Position numbers and translations under genes: made by a program. From assembly GCA_030704615.1 (NCBI GenBank), contig CM060732.1:12336001-12400000 (forward strand): a DNA stretch of 64,000 nt, read 5' to 3'. This document shows positions 38,521 to 49,440 of this stretch, one piece after another. Origin of the DNA: Takakia lepidozioides. Its lineage: Eukaryota > Streptophyta > Takakiopsida > Takakiales > Takakiaceae. The notes beneath the pieces are model-generated. The model did no database searches, was not told the origin of the DNA, and worked only from the letters and a program-made list of their open reading frames with translations. Each line of letters starts with the position of its first letter. The first letter of the stretch is position 1.

Positions 38521-40458
38521 TCACCAGTAATCCCCACAAGAACAAGCCCCATCATGGAAGTGGTGAAAGCGGTTCCCATCCCGAACAACAATTTCTCGCC
38601 CAACAATGCTCGAAATGAATTTGGTGGCAGTGTGACAATCACCGCACACTCGAAGGTTCTGGATAACACGGATAGGTGTGCCAGGGGGTGTGCTGATCAG
38701 ACCAAAAGCAATGGCCAGCTTCTCACTATGGTGGCACAAGGAAAACTCCTTTTGCTCATCCTCCACATCATGCAATACAAAGCGTGTATCAGGCATGTAC
38801 CCAGCCTCCGTCATGAGCCCATACAATCGCTTCAGCTCATCATGGATTTTCACAATTTGAGGATGGAAATCATCTTCTACAACAAATGTATGCACCTGGT
38901 TGTTAACCTCAATGCAGCTTCTCCCTGGCTCTTTCCTGACACACCTGTCCTCCATCATTTTCCACACCTTTGCTTTATCATCCCACCTCCCAGCCGCAGC
39001 ATAGATGTTTGACAGCAGCACATAAGCTCCATGGTCCTCTGGATTGCATTTGAGAAGGCATTTTGCCGCATGTTCTGCTAGCTCGAAATTGCCATGAATT
39101 CTACAAGCACCAAGCAAGGCCCCCCACACACCGGCGTCTGGTTCAATTGGCATTCTGTTAATGAAATCTTCTGCCTCATCCAATTGCCCCGCACGACCAA
39201 GAAGGTCCACCATGCAGCCAAAGTGCTTCACTGTAGGGATAACCCCCTGATTTTGAATCATGGAAAAGTAGTGACCGCCTTCCTGCACCAGGCCCACATG
39301 GTTACATGCAGACAGAACAGATATAAAGGTGACATTGTTCGGCTTCAAGCCTTCCTCAAGCATTTGTTCAAACAGTTGCAGGGCCTCCCTACCAAACCCA
39401 TGCTGTGCAAATCCTGCAATCATCGCAGTCCATGAGACCACATCTCGTTTAGCCATATTGTTGAACATTTGATGTGCATCCTTTATGCCTCCACATTTGG
39501 CATACATGTCCACAAGCACATTCCCCAGAATAGTATCTGGTACAATCCCAGCTTTGATAATGTCGGCATGGACCTGCTTGCCTTTTTCCAGGGCTCCTAG
39601 GCTGGCACATGCATTGAGAATGCAAGTAAATGTGATCCTGTCAGGCTTCACTCCTTCCCATAGCATTTGCTCATAAATCTTGAAAGCCTCCCTGTCACAG
39701 CCCTGCTGAGCATATCCTGCGATCATGGCATTCCATGAGACAACATCTCGATCCGACATATTGTCAAACACTTGATGCGCATCCTTCATGCTCCCACATT
39801 TGGCGTACATGTCAGCAAGGGCAGTCTCCAGTATGATATCTGGTGCAATGCCAGCTTTGATGACAGCTGCATAAACCTCCTTGCCCTTTTCCAGAGCTCC
39901 CAGCATGGCACATGCCTTGAGAACACAAATGAACGTAACCTTGTTAGGTGTTACCCCTTCACCTTGCATTTCCTCATAGAGCTTGAAGGCCTCCTCACCA
40001 CATCCATGCTTGGCATATCCTTGTATCATTGTAGTCCACGTAAATGTATCTCGTTCAGGCATTTTGTCAAAAACTTGGCGAGCATCCACGATACTCCTAC
40101 ATTTGGCGTACATGTTGACAAGGGTGTTGAGCACAATGATGTTTGGCTTGAATCCAGTTTGGATAATGTGGGCGTGCACTTGCTTTCCTTCTGCTAAGTC
40201 TTTGCTGTTGATGCACTCCTGCAATAGACAGACATAAGTCCTGGAATCTGCCCAAATGCCTTGTTGATTCAAAATGTGCAGTGCCTCTCTCAATCGACCT
40301 GCCTTACACAATGTTCTCAAGTGCATACAAGTGCCAGAAGAGTTCTTGTTGACTCCCTTTCTTGGTCCTGTTTCGAAAGGAGTGGCGATAGTCGAGGTTC
40401 CACCCCTGCCCTTACTCTGATGTCCAACAGCCAACTGTGCCTGATTCAACACTGCCAT
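38521..40458 (-). CDS. DYW-type pentatricopeptide repeat protein
   Basis: 645 residues, one coding exon, ATG 40458. After a Ser/Thr-rich N-terminus (1-50, plausible organelle transit region) come P-L-S type PPR repeats (about 65-440), for example FTWTTMIQGYAKHGCGEEAF and LNTLVNMYAKCRSIVDARQVFDKM. Then come E1/E2 motifs (about 440-535; GAYVLLSNIYAAAGRWDD, KEPGRSCIEV) and a full DYW domain: HSEKLA (577-582), CGDCH (605-609) and a C-terminal CGDYW. HxE and CxxC are the zinc-binding deaminase residues, so it should do C-to-U RNA editing in plastids or mitochondria. Its paralog is divergently placed at 42632. Confidence 0.95.
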   Translation of the reverse strand: MAVLNQAQLAVGHQSKGRGGTSTIATPFETGPRKGVNKNSSGTCMHLRTLCKAGRLREALHILNQQGIWADSRTYVCLLQECINSKDLAEGKQVHAHIIQTGFKPNIIVLNTLVNMYAKCRSIVDARQVFDKMPERDTFTWTTMIQGYAKHGCGEEAFKLYEEMQGEGVTPNKVTFICVLKACAMLGALEKGKEVYAAVIKAGIAPDIILETALADMYAKCGSMKDAHQVFDNMSDRDVVSWNAMIAGYAQQGCDREAFKIYEQMLWEGVKPDRITFTCILNACASLGALEKGKQVHADIIKAGIVPDTILGNVLVDMYAKCGGIKDAHQMFNNMAKRDVVSWTAMIAGFAQHGFGREALQLFEQMLEEGLKPNNVTFISVLSACNHVGLVQEGGHYFSMIQNQGVIPTVKHFGCMVDLLGRAGQLDEAEDFINRMPIEPDAGVWGALLGACRIHGNFELAEHAAKCLLKCNPEDHGAYVLLSNIYAAAGRWDDKAKVWKMMEDRCVRKEPGRSCIEVNNQVHTFVVEDDFHPQIVKIHDELKRLYGLMTEAGYMPDTRFVLHDVEDEQKEFSLCHHSEKLAIAFGLISTPPGTPIRVIQNLRVCGDCHTATKFISSIVGREIVVRDGNRFHHFHDGACSCGDYW

Positions 40459-40459
40459 C

Positions 40460-40619
40460 CTGCATGATTCAATAAGAAACTTTTAAGCTCAAATTCAAAC
40501 AACATATAAAGAAATCCCCTAGTTCGAAAGAAGATCTCTCCATGAGCATAGGCTTCTTGCTACATAGTAACAGGACAGTTGCAGAAATACAGTAGCAAGC
40601 TATTTTGAAAATAGGTTAC
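40460..40619 (-). other. Probable 5' UTR intron of the PPR gene at 38521
   Basis: Donor GTGCAG/GTAACC and acceptor ATCATGCAG/GATGGC. The first base of exon 2 is directly before the ATG. The paralog at 42632 has the same acceptor (AGTCATGCAG/GATGGC), so the junction is ancestral. Confidence 0.55.
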
Positions 40620-42630
40620 CTGCACCAAATCTATCTGGATGAGTTGCAACTGTTGTACCATCATCGAAAGAATACCCGTCCAATTCTTGGCCGGGAGCAC
40701 CCTGACATTAGAACTATCACCTGAACGTGCTCGCTCTTGTATCATCGCAGCCAGCTCTGCTTTCGGGCTCAATCCAAAGGACATCCTTGGTGCTCTTAAG
40801 CCTAGTGTCTGGTGATTTTGGATTTTTCTGTGAGACACCAAAAGTATGCAGCTGAGCATCCATAACTCGAACCACAGCGTCCAGTACGACAGGCTAGGGA
40901 CACCGAACCTCCAAACAGTCGTGAATGAAGAAGCCTTATCGGCATGAAAGTGGGATGTGAGGAAGCCTCCCAGTGCTAGGCCAAATGTGTCTTCATTTCT
41001 GTTCAAAGCACATGCCAGATCATTTTTCTTCCTTTATATTGCGACTGAACTCTCCCGCTCGTGAATGGATTGATGCTGCCTCCCTTTCTTCTGCACGCAC
41101 CTTCCGTACTCTGAAATGGAAAGACGAGATAAATGGCAGCATGCGAGAGGCCACGAGCCCGCAGCTAGTCCATGCGGGAGCAACCATTTGTATCATATGC
41201 ACCTTCATACCAGAAACCTCAGGGCTCTCTGTGGACAGCTTCTTCCAAGTTTAGCGTTGGACGTGACGGAAAGACAAATTCCATTTGATCTAGTTCCTGG
41301 GCATGGCCTCTTCGTGCGCGCTTAGGAAAGCATCCGAGTGAGAAGAATTGAAGGCATATGGTCACCTATTTCATAATTCGAACATATGCCGAAGAAGTGC
41401 AACTACGATGACTTTCTTGAGCGAGAGATAGATTGGCCTGCTGACTTGGTTAGGACACCGAGGGAGAGATAGAATCTGCTCTGAGATTTGAGGACTCTCT
41501 ACTTGAACGTGACGCAGAGGACACTTTCTGTTTCGAGAATTTGGAGCAAAGACATTACTAAAACTACAAACGAGAGTTGCATGTTGGAAAATTGATGCGC
41601 AGCGTGCAGAAGAAGTCCGTAACTTGATAGAGAAGAACGTGGATCATTGGCTACTGCACAAGCTGCCTCATTACATCACCAAACTGAAGCTTTGAAATTA
41701 TCAGGGCCTCAAGTGGCGAGAGTTGGGTTTAAACGAAGAGCTATCTATCCATGCGCTGGGTCATTCGCTATCTTGTGACCTTGTCCATGCTAGTGGCTCA
41801 CTTGTGGATTGGGGGCCCTACTATTGCTGCTCTAAGATGTCAGAGCCCAGCGGCGTTGAACCCAGTAGCGAACGAATTCCTGGACGGGCTCTCGGGCTCG
41901 AGCTTTATGGGCTGTGCGCGCAGATCTAGTTGTCGTCTCTGCTCGTGAGTTTGAAAACCAAGACTTTGATAGTTGGCCCCGCAATTCCCTACTCTCTTTC
42001 ACTTGGACGGAGGGAGACGAGACTCGTGTAAGCTTTTGGATTCGGACCCAAAACAGTCGGGAGTGGCTGGCAGTGGCTGGATCACGAAGTGCAAAAAGTT
42101 TGGGTAAGGACGTAAGGACCTCTGTAGCTGGTCCTTCTCATTGGTGTTGGTATTTGTGGTCTTGCATAATCCGGAGAGACCATAGCTGTGGCCTCGGAAG
42201 AATAGAAGTATGTTGCCTGTGGTTGGTCCTGAGGTATCTGAGTCCTTAGAAACAGGTCGTGGGGGTTTTCATTCGGAGCTATATTACATGGAGGAGGGAT
42301 ATGCAAGTCCCATTGCAAGAGCTCAACTTATGCGTCCCATGTTTGGTAATGAGAACTTGCCTCCTCATGGGAATGTTGATGTAACTCTTCTGTCTTGCAC
42401 TCTGTTTGCCAGGAGTAGACAATCTGTTTCCTGTGGGAAAGATGTGAGCATGTTAAATGTTACAACCTCACCTACTTCGCGTGATGCCATGGCTGTACAC
42501 CAGGCAATTTGGTGGCTCCGAGTGCTGCATGGGAGGAAGCGTGTGCCAATTCGTTTTACACTAGATCCTTTTTCGATTTATCGAGGAGCTTTATGGTTTA
42601 GGATTTGTAACTAAGAATTGAGTCATGCAG
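40620..42630. other. Shared upstream region of two divergent PPR genes
   Basis: About 2 kb between the two ATGs. Minus-strand frame 40560-41006 and plus-strand frame 42210-42614 are open but cross the splice points out of frame with the PPR proteins, so they are read as UTR, not coding. Two promoters are expected; none could be placed. Confidence 0.5.
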
Positions 42631-42631
42631 G

Positions 42632-45163
42632 ATGGCAGTGTTGAGTAAGGCACAGTTGTTTGTTGGACATCAGACTGGCACCAGCTCAATCAGCACCTCT
42701 CTCGAAAGAGAAGGAGGAGAAGCCAACAAGAATTCTTCTGGCACTTGCGCAAATGTGAGGACGCTATGTAAGGGAGGTGAATTGAAAGAAGCACTGCACA
42801 TCTTGAACCAACGAGGCTTTCGGTCAAACTACAGTACTTACGTATGTCTCTTACAGGAGTGCATCAACATCAAAGACCAAGCAGGTGGAAAGAACGTACA
42901 TGCCCACATTATCCGAAGTAGATTCAAGCCAAACATCTTTCTACTCAACACTGTTGTCAACATGTATGCCAAGTGTGGGAACATGGTGGATGCACGCCAA
43001 GTGTTTGACAAAATGCCTCGACGAGATATGTTTACTTGGACTATAATGATACAAGGATACGCCAAGAATGGGTGTGGTAGGGAGGCTTTTGAGGTCTATC
43101 AGCAAATGCAACATGAAGGAGTGACGCCAGATAGGGTCACGTTCACTTGCATTCTCAATGCGTGTGCCAGTCTGGGAACCTTGGGAAAGGTCGAAGAGGT
43201 CCATGCTGACATCATGAAAGCTGGAATTGCAGCACATGTTAAACTGGAGACTGCCCTTGTTCATGTGTATGCTAAATGCGGGAGAATGAAGGATGCACGA
43301 CAAGTGTTTGACAATATGGCTGAACGAAACGTAGTCTCATGCAATGTGATGATTACAGGATATGTTCAGCATGGGTGTAGCAAGGAAGCTTTCGAGGTGT
43401 ATGAGCAATTGCAACGTGATGGACTGAAGCCTGACAAAGTTGTGTTCACTTGTGTTCTCGAGACGTGTGCCAGCATAGGAGACCTTAAAAAGGGCAAGAG
43501 TGTCCATGCGGACCTCAATAAAAGTGGCATTGTGCCAGATATCATTTTGGAGAATACCCTTGTTGACATGTATGCAAAGTGCAGGAGCATGAAGGATGCA
43601 CTTGAAGTGTTTGACAATATGTCTCGACAAAACGTGGTCTCCTGGAACACCTTAATCACAGGATATGCTCAGAATGGGTGTGGTAGAGAGGCTTTAAACA
43701 TCTATGACCGAATGCAACGGGATAGGGTACTGCCCAACAAGGTCACGTTCATTTGCATTCTCAATGCATGCGCAAGCCTGGGCACCCTGGAAAAAGGCAA
43801 AGAGGTCCATGCTTGCATCACTACAGCCAAAATTATGCCAGATAACATTCTGGAGACTACCCTTGCAGACATGTATGCCAAATGCGGAAGCATGAGGGAT
43901 GCACGTCTTGTGTTCGACAATATGGCTCGACGAGATGTTGTCTCATGGAATGCCATGATTGCAGGATATGCTCAGCATGGCAAGGGTGAAGAGGCTTTTC
44001 AGATATATGAGCAAATGCAACAGGAAGGGGTGGCACCTGACAGGGTCACATTCACTTGCATGCTGAATGTGTGTGCCAGCCTAGGGGCCCTAGAAAAGGG
44101 TAAGCGTATTCATGCTGACACCAGCAAAAGTGGAGTTGTACCAGATATCATTCTGCAGAGTACCATTGTTGACATGTATGCCAAATGTGGTAGCATGGAA
44201 GATGCACAGACAGTGTTTGACAGTATGGCTAAACACGATGTGGTCTCATGGAGTGCAATGATCGCAGGTTATGCCCAGCATGGGCGTAGTAGGGAGGTGA
44301 TGGAACTATTTGAACAAATGAAACAGGAGGGCTCAAAGCCAAACTGTATCACCTTTGTCTCTCTACTCTCTGCATGTAACCATGTTGGCCTGGTGGATGA
44401 AGGCTGTCACTACTTTGATTCCATGAGACGAGATCATGGCCTCCCTCCCACAGTCGAGCATTTTGGGTGCATGGTGGACCTTCTTGGCCGTGCAGGGCAA
44501 CTGGACGACGCAGAGGACTTCATTAACAAAATGCCAGTCAAGCCAGACGCTAGGGTGTGGGGTGCCTTGCTTGGTGCCTGCAGAATTCATGGTGATGTGG
44601 AGCGTGCAGAATGGGCAGCGAAATGCCTTCTCAAGTGCAATCCATGGGACGTTGGAGCTTATGTGCTCCTATCAAACATCTATGCTGTGGCTGGCAGGTG
44701 GGGGGATAAAGCCAAGGTGAGGAAGATGATGAAGAAAACAGGTATTAGGAAGGAGCCAGGTCACAGCTGCATAGAGGTCGGAAATCAGGTACATACATTC
44801 ATTGCAGAAGACAAAGGGCATCCACAAATTGAGGAAATCCATGCTGAGTTGCATAGATTGTCCAGGCAGATGAAGGAGGCTGGATATGTGCCTGACACAC
44901 GCTTCATATTGAATGATATGGAGGAGGAGCAAAAGGAAAGTTCTCTGTGCTATCACAGTGAGAAGCTAGCTATTGCTTTTGGACTTATCAGCACACCCCC
45001 TGGGACACCTATCCGAGTCATCAAGAACCTTCGGGTGTGTGGTGACTGCCACACTGCCACCAAGTTCATCTCAAAGATTGGTGGGCGTGCGGTAGTTCTG
45101 CGGGATGCCAACCGCTTTCACCACTTCCAAAATGGGGCTTGTTCTTGTGGCGATTACTGGTGA
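42632..45163 (+). CDS. DYW-type pentatricopeptide repeat protein (paralog)
   Basis: 843 residues, single coding exon, ATG 42632 preceded by a splice acceptor. Same N-terminus as its neighbour (MAVLSKAQL/MAVLNQAQL) and same E and DYW parts, but about six more PPR repeats (roughly residues 60-640). This suggests repeat-number change after duplication. DYW residues: HSEKLA (775-780), CGDCH (803-807), terminal CGDYW. Expected role: site-specific C-to-U editing factor in an organelle, with a different RNA target because the PPR array differs. The last 197 bp are duplicated three more times downstream. Confidence 0.95.
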   Translation: MAVLSKAQLFVGHQTGTSSISTSLEREGGEANKNSSGTCANVRTLCKGGELKEALHILNQRGFRSNYSTYVCLLQECINIKDQAGGKNVHAHIIRSRFKPNIFLLNTVVNMYAKCGNMVDARQVFDKMPRRDMFTWTIMIQGYAKNGCGREAFEVYQQMQHEGVTPDRVTFTCILNACASLGTLGKVEEVHADIMKAGIAAHVKLETALVHVYAKCGRMKDARQVFDNMAERNVVSCNVMITGYVQHGCSKEAFEVYEQLQRDGLKPDKVVFTCVLETCASIGDLKKGKSVHADLNKSGIVPDIILENTLVDMYAKCRSMKDALEVFDNMSRQNVVSWNTLITGYAQNGCGREALNIYDRMQRDRVLPNKVTFICILNACASLGTLEKGKEVHACITTAKIMPDNILETTLADMYAKCGSMRDARLVFDNMARRDVVSWNAMIAGYAQHGKGEEAFQIYEQMQQEGVAPDRVTFTCMLNVCASLGALEKGKRIHADTSKSGVVPDIILQSTIVDMYAKCGSMEDAQTVFDSMAKHDVVSWSAMIAGYAQHGRSREVMELFEQMKQEGSKPNCITFVSLLSACNHVGLVDEGCHYFDSMRRDHGLPPTVEHFGCMVDLLGRAGQLDDAEDFINKMPVKPDARVWGALLGACRIHGDVERAEWAAKCLLKCNPWDVGAYVLLSNIYAVAGRWGDKAKVRKMMKKTGIRKEPGHSCIEVGNQVHTFIAEDKGHPQIEEIHAELHRLSRQMKEAGYVPDTRFILNDMEEEQKESSLCYHSEKLAIAFGLISTPPGTPIRVIKNLRVCGDCHTATKFISKIGGRAVVLRDANRFHHFQNGACSCGDYW

Positions 45164-45706
45164 AACATGGGCTCCATGATCTCATCAGCACACCCCCTGG
45201 GACACCATCAAGAACCTTTGGGTGTTTGGTGACTGCCACACTGCCACCAAGTTCATCTTGAAGATTGCTGGGGGATGCCAACGGCTTTCACCACTTCCAA
45301 AATGGCCCTTGTTCTTGTGGCGATTACTGGTGAAACAAGGGCTCCATCATCAGCACACCCCCTGGGACACCTATCCGCGTCATCAAGAACCTTCGGGTGC
45401 GTGGTGACTGCCACACTGCCACCAAGTTCATCTCGATGACTGTTGGCAATCGTGGTTCTGCAGGATGCCAACCACTTTCACCACTTCCAAATGGAGCTTG
45501 TTCTTGTGGTACTGGTGAAACATGGGCTCCATGATCTCATCAGCACAATGACGAACCTTTGGGTGTGTGGTGAATGCCACACTGCCACCAAGTTCATCTC
45601 GAAAATTGTTTGGCAAGCAGTGGTTCTGTGGGATGCCAACCACTTTCACCACTTCCAAAATGGGCCTCGTTCTTGGCGATTACTGGTGAAACAAGGGCTC
45701 CATGAT
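44984..45706 (+). repeat. Tandem copies of the DYW 3' end
   Basis: Unit 1 (44984-45180) is the gene's own 3' end plus 17 bp of UTR. Decayed copies follow at 45181-45345, 45346-45535 and 45536-45706. Each keeps CACTGCCACCAAGTTCATC, TTTCACCACTTCCAAA and most of GGCGATTACTGGTGAAACA. Frames are broken in all three; they code nothing but keep the gene-end order. Confidence 0.9.
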
Positions 45707-46860
45707 CATGCAAGGGTCGTTGTCAGTACAATGAGTTGAACCAGTTGTAGATCTCTTCGCTTGGACAATCCTCAAATTGTAAATCAGGCATCAACGGCTG
45801 ATCAAAATTGTATAATAGTAGGTACACCCGTCCCAGTAAAATGGGGTAGTCCAGCCAATGCTCAATCTCCATATCATCCTGATGCCCAGTGTATCCATTC
45901 TTTGGAACAGGGTGCTGCATTGTCACTGGAACACTGCTGTTTCCACTCAATCACAGGTGAAGTCAGTTGCCCCTTATAGAGAGAATTTGCAGAGAGCATC
46001 AGTGTCTGGTATCTTCTAATGAAGACACATTAAGCAACAACCCCAGGGACAGCCCTGTTGGCAGGTTGGGCTTGGAAACAGGGCGAAGGGCATATATGTG
46101 TAGAAATTTATGTCTTAGCCGTGCCACAGACATAGAACTTATTGTAAGTCATTGTTAGCACTATAGTTATTAGTATTACTCCACGTAGTGCACCATTGAC
46201 TATCTCAGTAGTCATAACTATCACTACTATCAGAATGATTCACTTGGAAAAAAACTTGAGTTATTTGGTGTGCTGAAGACATTTGAGTCATTTAAACTAC
46301 TTGAGACATTCAAACGACTCAAATATTTTGAATGCTTATTACTCATGTAAGTCATTGGAATTACACATTTGAGTCATTTACTGATTCATCCAAGTAATCC
46401 AAATGACTGTGTTCTGATATACACAGTGCTCCCAATCACTATAAGAACGACTGCACAACCCAATAATTATTGGTGGAGTCATTACTCTTACTCATCATAT
46501 GAAATTGGAGCACTCTGATAACGACTACACGTGGCACTAACGTAGTCATGCCTACTGAAACTTAATGACTGAATGTGGTGCGGCCACGTGGCATCATCTT
46601 CCGTAGAATGAAGGAATGTGGAGCAACCACGTGGCACAATCTCATCCGCTCAGACTAAATACATGTGGCGGGAGATGACTCCGGCCGGGGCCGGCGTAAC
46701 TAAGAGCCACTTCGTCTTACGGTTACTGCCCCCTTTCAGGGGTGGGCCCTATAAAACTATGGGTGCCCGGAGGGCACCCCGTAACCCATGGGCAAGCGGA
46801 TGGGCACCCCGCGGAGGGGCATCCCAGGGGGGGCCCTGGGGTGCCCGTGGTGAAAAAGGC
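45707..46860. other. Intergenic stretch with AGTCATT words and GC-rich hairpins
   Basis: 45723-45950 has a 75-codon minus frame that I do not recognise. 46140-46560 is rich in GAGTCATT/AATGACTC. 46755-46852 is a GC-rich run of inverted GGGTGCCC/GGGCACCC words directly behind the LINE. Confidence 0.5.
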
Positions 46861-46978
46861 CTATGAGATGTGGTTTTCAAGTTGTCTTTTGTTAGTGATA
46901 ATAGCAGTGAGGGAGCGTAGCACGTTCAGGTGGATATCTTTGAAGCATTTATGGATAGGGTTGATAGGAAGGTTAAAG

Positions 46979-48388
46979 TTATTGTGGAGGGCAGAGATAC
47001 TGGCGTTGTGAATGCCGCCTCTGGTTCCGGCTGTAATGACCGTGAGAGGGCCTATGGACCAGCCACGGCGGCGAAGGGCTAAAAAGTAGGGCATATTTTT
47101 GGCGTTTTTCCAATGTGGATGGGCGAGGATAGCGGTCGTTACAATATGTAAATTCAATAAAGTGTATGGTAAGGTTGGAGGACAGGGAACTGGGCGGTGG
47201 GACGTCTATGGGTAGCCCGTGTACTAGAAGTATGTTTGGACAGAGTCTGGCTTGGCAAGTGCAGGGGGTAGACGGTCTGCATGTACAGGGTAGGAGCCAG
47301 TGGGGTACCGTATGGTCAAGGGGCCTCCCCTGGCAGGTTCCGGCATTGATGAGTGAAAACCAGCGTGTCTCAGGGCGGCGTAAGAGTAGTTTGTGAATGT
47401 GCCAGACAACTTGATTATGCCGGGTAATACGGAGGCCATGGATGATGGGGTGTGTACATTGACTGAGAAGGTGTGGCCAAGTGTCGCGGGCCGAGTGAGT
47501 GCTAGCACAAAGCGGGCAGTTTGGAGAGGGATAAAGGCGGGGCCAAAAGACGTGTTTGCGCTGGTGACCCATGTATTGGGCGTATCGGAATTTGAGAGTC
47601 TGTCTGATTTGGGCATCGGTGGCGAGGCGAGTGTGCCAGAAGTGATTAGACAGCTTATGGTGGAGCACCTCGGATTGTGTCCATTTCTGGACATGCAGTT
47701 TAGAGTGACTATGGGATGTCCGGGCTTGTTTGTCAACTTCTCGTGTAATGGTGGTTTTTAGGTTGCGGACGGGACGGGGCTCCATGGGGCCAGGGACTGG
47801 GTATATGAACCAGGATGGGTGTGTATGGGCCACATGTATGGGATTTGAGGTGGGATCTACCTCAGGCCGTGTGGCTCCTTGCTGGGCAAAGAAGTCAGCC
47901 ATGTCGTTGCCTGTGATGCCAATGTGTGAACAAACTTTAAGAAAGTAGATGGGTTGGTTTATGGAAATAGCGAGATGAACTATAGCAGCGATGAGGTTTC
48001 GGTCTGAGTGGTGGTGGTGAGAGGAGGGTCGCCGGGAGAGGTGGTTCCGGATGAGGAAGAGTGAGGTCAGACTGTCGGTGAAGATATAGTGAGGTGGGGA
48101 GAATGAGGAGAGCTGGGTGAGGGCATCATGTATTGCCATGAGCTCGGCACGGAAGATGGTGGCCGGGCCAAGAAGGTGTAGAGAGACGCCTTGGTTAGTA
48201 GCGGCGTGGTAGATACCATAGCCTGCCCGGGGGCCGGCTATTAGGGATCCGTTGGTGTAGTGGGAATTGGCAGGTGGGTATTTAAGGGGGAGGTCCATCT
48301 GGGCTGTCGGGGGTTTGGTGCGGACAGTGATGGGGGGGAGGGGGTGGGGGCGGGGGATCATACGAGACCATGTTTTGGAGTAGGGCAT
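46979..48388 (-). pseudogene. LINE RNase H and zinc-binding tail
   Basis: 469 codons. RNase H blocks in order: NGSLIAGPRAGYGIY (first acid is Asn here in TNGS, where Asp is usual), FRAELMAIHDAL (Glu), YIFTDSLTSL (Asp) and GNDMADFFAQQGA (final Asp). Then a Cys/His region CPLCASTHSARDTWPHLLSQC. The missing first Asp predicts a dead enzyme. The tail is in another frame (46861-47157), so a frameshift is present near 47050. Confidence 0.7.
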
Positions 48389-49167
48389 TTTAGGGTAGAG
48401 CGAGAGGCAGGAGTTTGGTGAGGGGGGGTAGGGAATGTGGTGGCCTTCATGCCATGTGTATCCGTTAGGAGGTATTTGAGTCGGGTTTGGAAGTCGGCGG
48501 GTATAAGGGAGCCTGTGTTGGAGTGGTGGACAAGGAGTATGAGGGTTAGGGTGGGTTCGCGGTGTTGGAGGTATTTAGGGAGAGGTGGGGTGCGATGGTA
48601 TTGGAGCTGGTCTGGGTCAATTGCGGCTAGGGGGATGACCTCGGGGGGAAGCTGAAGAAGGGGGTGCGGGTTATTAGGGAGTTGTTGGTGTGTTAGTAGC
48701 AGAATGGTGGAAGTAGAGGGGGAGGATTGAGCCGCGAAGCGGGCCCATTGCAAAGCGTCATGCGTGGAAGAGCCTAGGGGCGGGTGTGCATAACCGCGGC
48801 CGGCCCAGGTGTGTTGGGAGTCAGAGCCAATGGCTCCAAATAGGCAGTCGCGGGGGTGCGAGCTGAAGTATGATGAGAGGAGCATGGGGCATGTAAGTGG
48901 GTTCGAGTAGTAAGAGTGCGTGATTTGGAAGGAATCTATAAGGAGTGCAAGAACGTCTGGGGGGAGGGTAGTATGAGACTGGGCTTGTGTGAGCTTGAGG
49001 GGGGAGCGAGGTTTTTTGGGAGGGGTATCAATCAGATAGCAGTCTATGAGCCAACAGACTTTTGTGGCAAAGTTTTGTCTATCTGGCGCGAGCTGGCTGG
49101 ATGGTGGGCTTGAAGTAGAATATATGTGCCAGAGCCAAGTGAGTCGGTCATTCGGGATGAGTCCCAT
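48358..49167 (-). pseudogene. LINE-associated region, possible methyltransferase-like domain
   Basis: 269 codons. Middle part (about 110-215) reads CLFGAIGSDSQ, GRGYAHPPLGSS, DALQWARFAAQ, STILLLTHQ and LTLILLVHHSN. The layout resembles a Rossmann-like adenine methyltransferase (NPPF/NPPY motif, here HPPL, then a hydrophobic strand). PCIF1-like or Dam-like domains are the nearest families I can think of. The catalytic Asn is His here, so the call is uncertain and activity unlikely. Confidence 0.35.
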
Positions 49168-49440
49168 ATAGCGACCCTGGGGGGCATATAGCTTGGACAG
49201 ACGTTTGCCAAGACGTAAAATGGGGGAGATGTGTAGGATGTCTTTATCCGGGTTACATTCACCACATGTACCTCAGGAGCATCTACGGGGTTGTGGATGA
49301 AGCGGGCATCTATTGCTTGGGTTTGGGAGGTGTGTTGTAAGTGAGTATGGGCTAGGTAATTGGTGTTAGTGGACTTATGGAATGCAGTGAGTAGGTCAAG
49401 GTTGTGGGCTGGGTCACAATCATCATGGGACCCGAATAAG

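Larger units (their letters stand above)
46861..49440 (-). mobile_element. LINE-type element (RNase H class), partial
   Basis: Two long minus-strand frames (48358-49167 and 46979-48388) overlap by 31 bp in different frames and are followed by a third (46861-47157). They contain an LINE-type RNase H and zinc-binding tail. No RT or endonuclease is present in the window copy, so it is internally deleted or derived from a larger element. Ends not defined; both flanks are rich in AGTCATT words. Confidence 0.65.

Noticed and set aside
39772-40197. Plus-strand frame of 141 codons
   Set aside because: Antisense shadow of the PPR repeats; regular codon pattern of PPR genes keeps the other strand open.
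40560-41006. 148-codon minus-strand frame upstream of the PPR gene
   Set aside because: It runs through a likely splice donor and would be out of frame with the PPR after splicing; read as 5' UTR.
43337-43956. Minus-strand frames in the second PPR gene
   Set aside because: Shadows of the PPR coding strand.
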